Assembly (NCBI GenBank): GCA_027451985.1
Contig: DAIDHS010000010.1
Span: 1-64,000 of the forward strand
From: Elusimicrobiota bacterium
GTDB taxonomy: Bacteria > Elusimicrobiota > Elusimicrobia > UBA1565 > UBA9628
Direction of reading: 5' to 3'
Length of the DNA stretch: 64,000 bases
Under the pieces are notes generated by a model, which was given only the letters and a program-made list of their open reading frames with translations, did not search any database and was not told the DNA's origin. Made by a program: the position numbers and the translations under genes. Shown here piece by piece: positions 25,015 to 34,400 of this stretch. Position 1 is the stretch's first letter. Every line of letters begins with the position of its first letter.

Positions 25015-26766
25015 ATGAGCGGGATTGCGGAAGCGGGCACGAAAGCGGCGTCATTCAGGCTTTGGATCGGAGGCGCGGCCGGCGACGGCATCGCGGCCGC
25101 CGGGCAAAGCTACATTAAAGCGTGCGCCCGCTCCGGCCTTCAGGTCTACGCCTATAATTCTTACGAGTCCGTCATTCGGGGCGGACATGTCCTGTTCATG
25201 GCAGAGGCCGGCACGCAAAAGCCCTGTCTCCAATCCTCCTCCTGCGACATCCTCATTGCCTTGAACCAGGAGACCATCGACCGAGAAGGACCGCGGGCGG
25301 GAAAAGGAGTGCTCTTCAACAGCGACAGGCTGCGCGTCGATTCGAGCCGGCTTCAATCGGGCGCGCGCGCCCTCGGCCTTCCCTGCGGCCAGCTTGCTCA
25401 AAATCCGCTCATGCAGAACTCCGCGGCCCTGGGGGCTGCGGCATTTCTTGCGGGTCTTGATATGGATGTCCTTGCGGAGTTGCTGCGCGAGACTTTCAAG
25501 AAAAAAACCACGGCCGTCATCGAAGGCAATATCTTGGCGGCACGCGCGGGACATGGCTACGCTGTGGCGCATTTCGGCGATTCTGCGGTCCCGGTATCCG
25601 GAGACGGCAAGCGGCGCATGGTTTTGAGCGGCAACGAAGCGATGGCCTTCGGAGCCGTGGCCGCCGGCTGCAAGTTCTTCTCGGCCTACCCGATGACGCC
25701 GGCGTCTTCCATCATGCATTGGCTGGCGCCCCGCGCTGCGGCCTACAGCATGGTCTTCAAGCAGACGGAAGACGAGATCGCGGCGATCAATATGGCCATT
25801 GGCGCTTCCGTGGCCGGCGTTCGAGCCATGACCGCGACTTCGGGCGGCGGCTTCGCCCTCATGACTGAAGGCTTGGGGCTTTCCGGTATGATCGAGGCGC
25901 CGCTCGTGGTGGTCGAGGTTCAGCGCGGCGGTCCCTCGACCGGACTTCCCACTCGTTCGGAGCAGGGTGATTTGTTCCAGATCCTGGGAGCGAGCCAGGG
26001 AGATTATCCGAAAATCATTTTGGCTCCCACCGGTGTGGAGGATGCTTTCTATACGATGGGCGAGGCCTTCAACTTGGCGGAGCGTTTCCAACTGCCGGTG
26101 GTGGTTCTCTCGGACCTCATTTTAGCCGAGCACCGCGAGACGGTCGATGATTTGAACGCCGCTTTGCCTATAGACCGCGGCGTGTGGGCTCAGAATTCGG
26201 GGTCCGGGCAGGATGGTTTTAAGCGCTATGCCGTTACTTCCAATGGAGTTTCACCGCGCGCGGCGCCGGGGCAGGCGGGCTTCATCCACGTTGCCGCCTC
26301 GGACGAACATGATGAAGAGGGGCGGCTCATCTCGGACGTTCATCCGGACCCGGCGATGAGGAAAGCCATGATGGACAAACGCATGCGCAAACTCGATTCT
26401 GCGGCCGAGGCCTTGAGGCCGGAGGTTCTGGAGGGCCCTGCGGACGCGGATTTGACCCTAGTTTCCTGGGGTTCATCGTGCGGCGCGGCTCGGCATGTCA
26501 TGCGTTGCTTGAACGAAGGCCGCAAGACGCGGGTCAATTTCCTGCCCATCCGCAACCTTCATCCCTTTCGGAGCGAAGAGGTGCTCGCGATACTCAAGCG
26601 CGCCAAGCGGGTTATGGCCATTGAAGAGAACTATACGGCGCAGCTTTGCCGCCTCATCCGGATGGAAACCGGCTTTGACATCGTTAGGCGCTGGCTCAAA
26701 TACGACGGCGATCCTTTCGATCCGGAGGCGTCGGTGCGCCGCGCAGAGGAGGCCCTCCATGACTAG
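25015..26766 (+). CDS. korA: 2-oxoacid:ferredoxin oxidoreductase, alpha subunit (gamma-alpha fusion)
   Basis: This 583-residue subunit has an N-terminal gamma domain (about 1-190: WIGGAAGDGIAAAGQ, SVIRGGHVLF) fused to the pyrimidine-binding alpha domain (MVLSGNEAMAFGAVAAG, YPMTPASSIMHWL, EDEIAAINMAIGASVAG). The enzyme oxidatively decarboxylates a 2-oxoacid to acyl-CoA and reduces ferredoxin, or runs in reverse, and is generally oxygen-sensitive. GGGGGAA precedes the start. The beta subunit follows with an 8-base overlap. A 2-oxoglutarate or pyruvate preference cannot be decided by eye, so the symbol is by architecture. Confidence 0.85.
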   Translation: MSGIAEAGTKAASFRLWIGGAAGDGIAAAGQSYIKACARSGLQVYAYNSYESVIRGGHVLFMAEAGTQKPCLQSSSCDILIALNQETIDREGPRAGKGVLFNSDRLRVDSSRLQSGARALGLPCGQLAQNPLMQNSAALGAAAFLAGLDMDVLAELLRETFKKKTTAVIEGNILAARAGHGYAVAHFGDSAVPVSGDGKRRMVLSGNEAMAFGAVAAGCKFFSAYPMTPASSIMHWLAPRAAAYSMVFKQTEDEIAAINMAIGASVAGVRAMTATSGGGFALMTEGLGLSGMIEAPLVVVEVQRGGPSTGLPTRSEQGDLFQILGASQGDYPKIILAPTGVEDAFYTMGEAFNLAERFQLPVVVLSDLILAEHRETVDDLNAALPIDRGVWAQNSGSGQDGFKRYAVTSNGVSPRAAPGQAGFIHVAASDEHDEEGRLISDVHPDPAMRKAMMDKRMRKLDSAAEALRPEVLEGPADADLTLVSWGSSCGAARHVMRCLNEGRKTRVNFLPIRNLHPFRSEEVLAILKRAKRVMAIEENYTAQLCRLIRMETGFDIVRRWLKYDGDPFDPEASVRRAEEALHD

Positions 26767-27649
26767 TCCAAGCCCGGCCGCCGTGAAAGCGGAGGATTTT
26801 CGCTCGGAGACCAAGCCGGATTGGTGCCCGTCTTGCGGGAACTTCGGCGTGCTCAACGCCGTGGAAAAGGCCTGTGCAGCCCTGGGTCTGGCCAACAAGG
26901 ACGTGCTCTGCGTCTCGGGCATCGGTTGCTCCTCGAATCTGCCGGGATTTCTCAAAGCTTACGGCCTCCACGGAATCCACGGCAGGGCGCTGCCGCTGGC
27001 GACCGGCGCCAAGTTGGCCAATCCGGCGCTGACGGTCATCGCGGTCGGGGGGGACGGGGACGGCTACGGCATCGGCATGGGGCATTTCATCCACGCCATG
27101 CGCCGCAACCTGAACTTGACTTATTTAGTGATGAATAACGAAATCTACGGTCTGACGACCGGCCAAGCATCTCCGACCACGATGAAGGGCACTATGACCA
27201 AGTCCACACCCGAGGGTTGCATCGAAAATCCCATCAACCCCATCGCCCTGGCTCTGGCTGCGGGTGCGAGCTTCGTGGCGCGCGCCTTCTGCGGCGACAT
27301 CGCGCACATGGCCTCTCTGGTGACCCAGGCGATTGAACATAAAGGATTTTCCCTGGTGGATTGCCTCTCCCCTTGCGTAACCTTCAACAAAGTGAATACC
27401 TATCCGTGGTTCCGGCAACGGGTTTATAAGCTCGAAGATTCGGGCCACGACGCGTCGAACTTTTCCGCGGCCATGACCCGGGCGATGGAGAGCCCCGGGC
27501 GGTTTCCCATTGGAGTTTTCTATCGGTCCAGCGGCATCCGAGCCTACGAAGATCTGGATTCGACATTATCTCGCGGCACTACTCCGGCCGCGGCGAAGCT
27601 TTCTCTTAGCGGCAAAGCGAGCGAGGCGATTAAGGAATCTTTTCGGTAG
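26759..27649 (+). CDS. korB: 2-oxoacid:ferredoxin oxidoreductase, beta subunit
   Basis: This 296-residue TPP-binding subunit has the KPDWCPSCGNFGVLNA cysteine motif (about 20), CVSGIGCSS, and the TPP/Mg motif GGDGDGYGIGMGH with VMNNEIYGLTTGQ. A further conserved cysteine for the 4Fe-4S cluster lies near CLSPCVTFN. GAGGAGG lies 6 bases before ATG 26759; the longer in-frame ORF from 26621 lies inside korA and is rejected. With korA it forms the complete two-subunit enzyme. No separate delta (ferredoxin) subunit is present. Confidence 0.9.
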   Translation: MTSPSPAAVKAEDFRSETKPDWCPSCGNFGVLNAVEKACAALGLANKDVLCVSGIGCSSNLPGFLKAYGLHGIHGRALPLATGAKLANPALTVIAVGGDGDGYGIGMGHFIHAMRRNLNLTYLVMNNEIYGLTTGQASPTTMKGTMTKSTPEGCIENPINPIALALAAGASFVARAFCGDIAHMASLVTQAIEHKGFSLVDCLSPCVTFNKVNTYPWFRQRVYKLEDSGHDASNFSAAMTRAMESPGRFPIGVFYRSSGIRAYEDLDSTLSRGTTPAAAKLSLSGKASEAIKESFR

Positions 27650-27660
27650 GCCTTAGGGCC

Positions 27661-27980
27661 ATGGCAGAAATCGGCTCCGCGATGCGGGAGATGGTTCTTG
27701 AGACTCCCGGGTGGCCTCTGCAAATGATGGGGATACCCGTGCCGGCAATCCGACCCGAGGACATCTTGATTCGCGTCGACGTCTGCGCCGTCTGCCGGAG
27801 CTGAGCTTCAGCTTATTTTCGGCCATCAGATCGTGAGTGTAGTGTTAGAGACGGGTAAAAGAGTCGCATGATTCAGAGTCGGAGATTGCGCGGGAGGTGC
27901 CTTGGTTGGGGAGGACCTGCGGAATGTGCGCTTATTGCTTGTTGGGCCGCGAGAATCTTTGGGATGCCTTAGGAATGGAA
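27661..27980 (+). pseudogene. Decayed zinc alcohol dehydrogenase (AdhA-like)
   Basis: The start at 27661 reads MREMVLETPGWPL, then IRPEDILIRVDVCAVCRS and a stop at 27802-27804. It matches the N-terminus of zinc alcohol dehydrogenases (normally ...VCGVCRTDLHV). After a deletion, 27830-27900 reads FGHQIVSVVLETGKRVA, then an in-frame stop, then FRVGD. A frameshift follows, then REVPWLGRTCGMCAYCLLGRENLWDAL, the family's structural-zinc loop. Homology fades after about 27980. It is unlike the intact dehydrogenase at 13608, so the island once held two. It lies 11 bases after korB. Confidence 0.75.
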
Positions 27981-28131
27981 AAGTTTGAGGTGCGGCTAGA
28001 ATCATGGCGGCGACGCCGGTCTCTTCGCGGGAAACGGACGTAGCCCTGCGACGCCTGGCCGTCGAGGCCGCCTGTGTTGAGGAGACTTCTGATTTTTCGC
28101 CATCGGATAATTCTGCGAAATTTTCGCTAAG
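27981..28131. other. Intergenic stretch with no supported gene
   Basis: This continues the degraded segment after the dehydrogenase remnant. A minus-strand frame of 110 codons (27826-28158) crosses it, but the composition (Arg/Ser/Pro-rich, no start context) is that of a shadow. At 28115-28127 the 13-base sequence GCGAAATTTTCGC forms a short palindrome. Confidence 0.5.
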
Positions 28132-28158
28132 GTGGCGGACGAAGAAGTCGTCCGCCAC
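28132..28158. repeat. Perfect 11-bp inverted repeat (hairpin)
   Basis: GTGGCGGACGA, a 5-base loop AGAAG, then TCGTCCGCCAC form a perfect G+C-rich stem-loop. No T-run follows on either strand, so it is not a standard intrinsic terminator. It stands between the pseudogene and the A/T-richer leader of the stress operon and could block read-through, protect an RNA end, or be the target of a mobile element. Confidence 0.6.
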
Positions 28159-28334
28159 ATGGAGAAAAGCGCTTTACTAGGCGCGCGCAGCCACGCTGGC
28201 TGACATAGGGCGCCGTTTAATTATTTTCCAGCCATTCGTAGATTTGGAGTGGACGGGAATATCATGATAATAGCTCATGACGAAATCTCCATGGACATTG
28301 CGTTTATCGCTATAAAATGCAACGTTCTGGTGCA

Positions 28335-28350
28335 AGGCAGTTTTGTTGCT
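28335..28350 (+). promoter_or_regulatory. Predicted sigma-54 promoter of the stress/efflux operon
   Basis: AGGCAGTTTTGTTGCT has GG at 28336-28337, ten bases and GC at 28348-28349 with TTGCT at -12. The expected start is near 28361. A TATAAT hexamer (28356-28361) just downstream may be an overlapping sigma-70 -10 element, although no convincing -35 stands in front of it. Confidence 0.6.
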
Positions 28351-28379
28351 ATTGCTATAATCAATAGGGGATAAAGCCT

Positions 28380-28520
28380 GTGTGGGAATTCCATCATTTT
28401 AAGTCTTCTGATATATGGAAAGTACTATTGGGTGTGTTAGTGGGCTTACTGATTGCCAGCGTCGCTTTTGGAATTTCCTATGGCGGCAGATGGGGCTGGC
28501 CTATGTTTTTGCGGCCGTGA
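28380..28520 (+). CDS. Possible 46-residue single-helix membrane protein
   Basis: A GTG frame reads VWEFHHFKSSDIW, then a strongly hydrophobic helix VLLGVLVGLLIASVAFG, a glycine/tryptophan segment, and a stop at 28518-28520. AGGGG lies about 9 bases upstream, and the sigma-54 site at 28335 would place it first in the transcript. The helix is convincing but the frame is short, so it may be a small membrane peptide or chance. Confidence 0.35.
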   Translation: MWEFHHFKSSDIWKVLLGVLVGLLIASVAFGISYGGRWGWPMFLRP

Positions 28521-28561
28521 CTGGAATTTGGGGCGTGGTGTAAGACTCTAGGAGGATGAAT

Positions 28562-28756
28562 ATGTTCAAAGCAAACGTGGGTTCGTGGGATCGGTGGATT
28601 AGGATCGTCGGCGGCGCGCTCATCGTCTCCTTAGCTTTTTGGGGACCTAAAAGCGTATGGGCGTGGCTGGGCCTCGTGCCTTTGGCCACGGGAGTCGTCC
28701 GCTATTGCCCGGCCTACGACATCTGCGGCTTGTCGACCGCGAAAAAAGGGTCCTAA
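28562..28756 (+). CDS. DUF2892 (YgaP-like) small membrane protein
   Basis: This 64-residue inner-membrane protein has the DUF2892 pattern: N-terminal NVGSWDRWIRIVGG, two helices (LIVSLAFWG, WAWLGLVPLATGVVR), and the terminal CPAYDICGLST with conserved cysteine and proline. The second of two close ATGs (28562) is chosen because AGGAGG lies six bases before it. DUF2892 domains often accompany rhodanese or redox proteins. This gene opens the Usp-OsmC-TolC-RND operon, and another DUF2892 gene lies near its end. Confidence 0.8.
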   Translation: MFKANVGSWDRWIRIVGGALIVSLAFWGPKSVWAWLGLVPLATGVVRYCPAYDICGLSTAKKGS

Positions 28757-28783
28757 AGAGTGGCTGTCTCTTGGGAGTCCGCG

Positions 28784-29641
28784 ATGAGCTTGGAGGAGGG
28801 GTTTTCGCCACCTAAAAAAATTCTCGTGGCTGCGGATTTTAGCGCCGCGTCGGCCGCGGCCGCACGCTACGCCCGCCTTTGGGCGGACCTTTTCGGCGCG
28901 TCCCTGGCGTTGGTCCATGCGCAGCACTTCGAGTTTCCGCCCTATTTCACCCAGGTGCAGATGAAGTCCATCCTGCGCGAGACCGCCCGCGCCCAGCGCC
29001 GCGCCGAAAATCACGCCGCCGCCTGGATGCGCCGCTCGGGAGGCGGCCAAGCCAAAGTCCTCATCAGAGAGAAGCCTCCGGTCGAGGCCGTTTTGCGCGC
29101 GGCGCGGGATGAAAAGGTGGATTTGACCTTCATGGGAACCCACGGCCGCACCGGCGCGGGACGCTTGTGGATGGGCTCGGTGGCCGAGGGCGTGGTGCGC
29201 GCCGCCGCGGGACCCGTCATGATCGTGCGGCCGCAGGCGTCGGTTAAGCCACCGCGCCTGGTCTTGTGCGCCATCGGCGAGGACGGCGCGGGCCTGCGCG
29301 CCCTGGCCTACGCCGCGGGTTTGGCGCGCGCGGCCGGGGCTAAGCTTTTGTCTGCGCGATTGGGAAAGCCCGCGCGCGGCGGGAAAGCCGCGGGGCTGCA
29401 GTCCTTTCCCGAGCGCATCGAGAGCATCCCGGTCAAGGGCGATCCGGCGCGGGGCGTTTTGAAGCTGTGGGAGGAGCGCCAGGCCGACTTGATCGTCATG
29501 GAAACCGAGCGCCGCCCATCTTTCTTGAGGTCGGTCTTCGGCACCGCGGCCGAGAAGGTCATGCACGGCGCGCCGGTCCCTTTTTTGGCCGTTCCGGAGT
29601 TTCTGCCGGAGCGCGCAAAGGAAAGCCGAAGCGATGGCTGA
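28784..29641 (+). CDS. Universal stress protein with two Usp domains
   Basis: This 285-residue protein is a tandem UspA. Domain 1 (about 10-150) has KKILVAADFSAASAAAARYA and the ATP-binding loop GTHGRTGAGRLWMGS. Domain 2 (about 155-285) starts PRLVLCAIGEDGAGLRAL and has a weaker loop around METERRPSFLRSVFG, so only the first domain is clearly nucleotide-binding. Tandem Usps are induced by oxygen limitation or stasis in many bacteria. The ATG at 28784 is preferred over GTG 28760 because of GGGAG upstream. It overlaps OsmC by 8 bases. Confidence 0.85.
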   Translation: MSLEEGFSPPKKILVAADFSAASAAAARYARLWADLFGASLALVHAQHFEFPPYFTQVQMKSILRETARAQRRAENHAAAWMRRSGGGQAKVLIREKPPVEAVLRAARDEKVDLTFMGTHGRTGAGRLWMGSVAEGVVRAAAGPVMIVRPQASVKPPRLVLCAIGEDGAGLRALAYAAGLARAAGAKLLSARLGKPARGGKAAGLQSFPERIESIPVKGDPARGVLKLWEERQADLIVMETERRPSFLRSVFGTAAEKVMHGAPVPFLAVPEFLPERAKESRSDG

Positions 29642-30065
29642 ACTGCCCTACCGCTACGAGACGTGCCTCAAGTGGAAGGACGAGGCCCAAGCCGGGCTTT
29701 CGGCCCAAGGCAAGCCCGATCTCTTGGTGGGGCCGCCGCCCGAATTCGGGGGGCAGGACTCCTGGTGGAGCCCGGAGCACCTCTTCGTCGCCGCGGTAGA
29801 GGCCTGCCTCATGACCACCTTCTTCGCCGTGGCGCGCAAGTCCAAGCTCGCCGTGCTGGGCTATGAAAGCCGCGCCGAAGGCACACTCGACAAGACGGCC
29901 GAGGGCTTGCTCTTTACCGCGGTCACGCTGCGGCCGGTCGTGAAGGTCGCGGCGCAGGACGCGGAGCGGGCCGGGCGCCTCATCGAACTCGCCAAGAAGC
30001 ACTGTCTGGTGTCCGCGAGCTTGAAGACCCCGGTCGCGGTGGAAGCTTCCGTTTTGGGCGCTTGA
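29634..30065 (+). CDS. OsmC-family peroxidase-like protein
   Basis: This 143-residue protein has the OsmC/Ohr fold with the two redox cysteines in AAVEACLMTTFFAVAR (about 62) and LAKKHCLVSASL (about 123), and the family's WSPEHLFV segment. It should reduce organic hydroperoxides using a thiol partner. It overlaps the Usp gene and is followed at once by tolC, so it is part of the stress operon. Compared with Ohr it lacks an obvious extended N-terminal strand and is closer to the general OsmC group. Confidence 0.85.
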   Translation: MAELPYRYETCLKWKDEAQAGLSAQGKPDLLVGPPPEFGGQDSWWSPEHLFVAAVEACLMTTFFAVARKSKLAVLGYESRAEGTLDKTAEGLLFTAVTLRPVVKVAAQDAERAGRLIELAKKHCLVSASLKTPVAVEASVLGA

Positions 30066-30067
30066 GC

Positions 30068-31456
30068 ATGAAAAGAGAAAAAAGAAGCGCCGCGCGGATT
30101 CTGACGGCGTCGGCCTTGGCCTTGGCGGCGCTTTTCTTCATCCGCTCCGCGACGGCCCAATCGTTCACGCCTTCGGAAGCCGTCGCCGCGGCTTTGGCGC
30201 ACGACCCGGGGTTGCGCGCCGCGCGGGCGGACGTGCGCTCGGCCGACGCCGCGGTCGGCGCGGCTCTGACCCGTAGCCTGCCCCGGCTCTCCGCGGACGC
30301 CTCCGCGGTGCGGAGCGACAACCCGGTCTACGCCTTCGGTTCGCTTTTGGAGCAGGGGCGCTTTAGCGCGCAGGATTTCGCCGTCTCCAAGCTCAACCAG
30401 CCGGGCTACCTCACCAACATCAACGGCTCGCTCAACCTCGATTTGCCCGTGTTCACGGGCTTTGACTTGGAGCACGGGCGGCAATTGGCCGGCCTGGGCC
30501 TGGCCGGGAGCGAGATGGCCGAACAGGGGCAGATGGAGGAAGTCCGCTACCAAGCGCTGGCGACCTGCCTGCGCGTGTTTTTGGACCAAGCTTTTATTGG
30601 AACGCTGGACGAGCGCATCGCCTCGTCCGAAAAGGAAGTCGCGGACGCGCAGAAGCTCGAGGAAAAAGGCCTCATCCTGGGCTCGGACTACTACGCCGCG
30701 CAGGCCATTTTGGGCCAGATGCGCGCCCGCTTGGTGGGCGCGCAGGGCGACTTGTCCGCGGCGCGCGCGAGCCTTGCCGTCTTGATCGGCGCGGACGCCA
30801 AGGCCCTGTCTCTCTCGGGCGGCTTGGGCCATGCCGGCTACGCGCCGGCTTCAGAACAGGACCTGGTGCAAGACGCCTTGTCCGTCCGGCCGATGATTCG
30901 GGAAGCCGCGCTTGCGGCGCAGGCGGCCGAGATCAAGCGCCGCGGCGCGCAGGACAGCCTTTTGCCGCGCCTAGACGCCTTCGCGTCCCTGCAGACCAAC
31001 ACCCCCGACTTTTCCAGCAGCCCGTCCAACCGCATGATCGGCGTCGAGGCGAGCCTGCCCTTCGGCGATCCGACCTACTTTTTCCGGCAAAACCAGGCCC
31101 GGGCCGAGGTGGAGTCGAGCCGCGCGCGGCAGGCGGCGGCCGAGGAAGCCGTGCGCGTCGAGGTGTCCCAGGCCTACGAGGCCTATCAAACCGCGTCGCA
31201 GAGCCTGCCGGTGCTAAGCAAGGCCGTGGCGCAGGCGCAAAAATCCTTGGAGCTCTTTAGGCCGCTCTATCACGAGGGCCGGCAGAGCATCATGGAGGTG
31301 CTGCGCGCGGAAAACGCCGCGGCCCAGGCGCAGGAGGGCTACGCGCAGGCGCTCTACGGCGCGCAGATGAGCTACGCGCGGCTCCTGCTCTCCGCGGGCA
31401 AGCTCAGCGGCTCGTCCGTCAACGCGATGAGCGCCGACCTGGAGGCCAAACCGTGA
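30068..31456 (+). CDS. TolC-family outer-membrane efflux protein
   Basis: This 462-residue exported protein has a signal peptide (residues about 1-30, ending SATAQ) and the repeated TolC helical-barrel halves: FTPSEAVAAALAHDPGLRAARADV early and a second half near VRPMIREAALAAQAAEIKRRG. Alanine-rich coiled coils run through both. It forms a trimeric outer-membrane channel for the adjoining RND pump. It starts two bases after OsmC and overlaps the RND gene as GTGA. The start is ATG 30068; a TTG two codons earlier is less likely. Confidence 0.85.
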   Translation: MKREKRSAARILTASALALAALFFIRSATAQSFTPSEAVAAALAHDPGLRAARADVRSADAAVGAALTRSLPRLSADASAVRSDNPVYAFGSLLEQGRFSAQDFAVSKLNQPGYLTNINGSLNLDLPVFTGFDLEHGRQLAGLGLAGSEMAEQGQMEEVRYQALATCLRVFLDQAFIGTLDERIASSEKEVADAQKLEEKGLILGSDYYAAQAILGQMRARLVGAQGDLSAARASLAVLIGADAKALSLSGGLGHAGYAPASEQDLVQDALSVRPMIREAALAAQAAEIKRRGAQDSLLPRLDAFASLQTNTPDFSSSPSNRMIGVEASLPFGDPTYFFRQNQARAEVESSRARQAAAEEAVRVEVSQAYEAYQTASQSLPVLSKAVAQAQKSLELFRPLYHEGRQSIMEVLRAENAAAQAQEGYAQALYGAQMSYARLLLSAGKLSGSSVNAMSADLEAKP

Positions 31457-34400
31457 AGGATTCCGAGCGCTCCTTGGGCGTGGCTGGGCACTTGGCCCGG
31501 GGCTTCATCCATTCCAAAATCACCTTGCTTTTGGCCCTGGCCGCGATTCTGGCCGGAGTTTTCGCGATTTTAAAGCTCCCGCGCGAGGAAGACCCGCAGA
31601 TCAACGTCCCCATGTTCGACGTGATGGTGCCTTTCCCGGGGGCGAGCGCACTGGAGACCGAGAAGCGCATCGTGGACGTGGGCGAGCGGAAGCTCTGGGA
31701 GATTCCCGGCGTCAAGTACATCTACTCGACCGCCAACCCCGGCTCGGCGCTCTTCATCGTGCGCTTCAAGGTGGGCACCGATCCGGAGCAGGCCATGACC
31801 CGGGTCTACTCCAAGGTCTTCGCCAACCTGGACCTTCTGCCGCCGGGCGCGGGCCGGCCCTTGATTAAGCCGCGCTCCATCAACGACGTGCCCATTTTGA
31901 CCTTGACCTTGTGGGGCCAAGGCATGGACGGCCTGGCCCTGCGCCAAGACGCCGCGGACCTGCGCCAAGAAATTGCCGCGGTCGACGACGTCTCGGACGT
32001 GGGCATCATCGGCGGGCGGCGCCGGGAGTTCCTGGTCCATTTTAATCCGGCGGCGCTGGCGCGGCACCGCCTGACGCCGCTCGAGGTCCTGGGCATCATC
32101 CAAGCCTCCAACGCGCGCCTGCCCGCGGGGCGCTACAACCAGGGCGGCAAGGCGACGCTGGTCGAGACCGACTCCTTCATCCGCACCGCGCAAGAGCTGG
32201 GAGACGTGGTGCTGGGCGTTTCGGGCGGGCGCGCGATTGAACTCAAGGACGTCGCCAAAGTGACGGACGGGCCGGACCAGGAAGAGCGCGACGTGCGCAC
32301 CTGGGGGGCCGCGGGCAAGCTTCAAGATGTTCCCGCCGTCACTTTGGCCGTGTCCAAACGCCGGGGTTCGAACGCCACCGATGTGGCGCAAGCCGTCTTA
32401 AAGCGCGTCGCAGCCCTGCGCCCGACGCTCGACCCGGCCTTGAAGATTTCCATCACGCGCGACTACGGCAAGACAGCCAAGGATAAGTCGAACGAGCTGC
32501 TCTTCCACATGCTGCTGGCGACCATTTCAGTCGCCATCTTCATCGCGCTGGCTTTGGGCCTGCGCGAGGCCGCCGTGGTCCTGGTCGCCATCCCCGTCAC
32601 CCTGTCCTTGACGCTCCTGGCCTATTTTCTCCTGGGCTACACGCTCAACCGCATCACGCTCTTCGCGCTCATCTTCTCTATCGGCATTTTGGTCGACGAC
32701 GCCATCGTGGTGGTGGAGAACATCCACCGGCACTATTCCATGAAGGACGGCCGCTCGATTTGGGTCCTGGCCGTGGAGGCCGTGGCCGAGGTGGGCAACC
32801 CCACCTTCCTGGCGACCTGGACGGTGGTCGCGGCGATTCTGCCCATGGCCTTCGTGGGCGGCTTGATGGGCCCCTACATGCGGCCCATTCCCGTGGGCGC
32901 GTCCTTCGCGATGCTTTTCTCCGTAGCCGTGGCCTTTATCGTTTCGCCTTGGGCCTTCGCGCGCATCATCGAGGCCTGGCCGCCCAAGGAGCATGAAAAG
33001 TCCGCCGGCGAGGGACGCTTGGACCGGCTCTACCGGAGCTTCATGCGTCCCCTGCTGGAGAACAAGCGCGCGCGCTGGTGGTATTTCGCCTCGATGCTGG
33101 CGCTTCTGGGCGCGGCTGCGGCGCTCATTCCTCTGAAGATGGTCGCGGTCAAGATGCTGCCCTTCGACAACAAGGACAGCTTCGACGTGGTGCTGGACAT
33201 GCCCGAGTGGAGCTCTTTGGCGCGCACTAACCAAGCGGCCGGGGACATGGCCCAGGCCTTGAAGGCCATCCCCGAGGTGCGGCGCGTGACCGCCTACGTG
33301 GGCACGGCCGCGCCGTTTAACTTCAACGGCCTGGTGCGGCACTACTTCCTGCGCCACATGCCCTACCAAGCCGAGCTGACGGTCAATTTGACCGATCACC
33401 GCGAGCGCTCGCGGCAGAGCCACGCCATCGCGACCCAGGCGCGCGAGATTTTAAAGCCCGTCGCGGAGAAATACGGCGCGCGCTTCCAGGTAGCCGAGGT
33501 GCCGCCCGGCCCGCCGGTGCTCTCCACCTTGGTCCTGGAAATTTACAGCTCCGACTTGAAGACCCAGGCCAAGCTCGCGCGCCGCATCGAGGCGCTGCTG
33601 CAAAAGTCCGAGGGCATAACGGATGTGGACACCTACGTGCCCGACCCCGAGCCCTTGGACCGCCTGGACGTCGACCGCCGCAAGGCGACCTTGAACGCCA
33701 TTCCCGCCGCGCGCATCGCCCAGACCGTGAGCCTGGCCTTAAATGGCGAGACGGCGGGCCTGGCGCACGTGGCCGAGCAAAAAGAGCCCGTGGACATCAT
33801 ACTGCGCCTGCCCAAGGCCGACCGGCATGGCTTGGCCGCGGTGAAAAGTATCGAGATGCCCTCGGCCAACGGCACCATGGTGCCTATCGGCGCCTTGACC
33901 CGCGTGGAGCCGCGGCTGGCCGACCCGCCTATCTACCACAAGAACTTGATGCGCGTGGCCTACGTCATCGCGGACGTATCGGGGCGTCTGGAAAGCCCGG
34001 TCTACGCGATTCTGGCCTTGCGGGGGAAAATCCAGGCGCTGGCCAAGTCCATGGGCGTGAACCTTGTGCAGTACTACGCGCACCTGCCGCCCGATTCCCT
34101 GCAGACGGCGCTCAAGTGGGACGGCGAGTGGCAGATCACCTACGAGGTCTTCCGCGATCTGGGCGCGGCCTTTCTTTTGGCGCTCGTGCTGATTTACGTG
34201 CTGGTGGTCTACTGGTTTGAGTCATTCAGCGTGCCCCTGGTCATCATGGCGCCCATTCCGCTCACCTTGGTCGGCATTTTGCCCGCGCACTGGCTCATGG
34301 GCGCGTTTTTCACCGCGACCTCCATGATCGGCTTCATCGCGGGCGCGGGCATCGTGGTGCGCAACTCCATCATCCTGGTCGACTTCATCCAGCTGCGCCT

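Noticed and set aside
27826-28158. Minus-strand frame of 110 codons in the decayed region
   Set aside because: Low-complexity Arg/Ser/Thr composition, no ribosome site, and opposite to recognisable dehydrogenase remnants.
32340-32380. GGTTCGAAC-like tRNA T-loop motif
   Set aside because: It is inside the RND permease gene in frame and has no cloverleaf.
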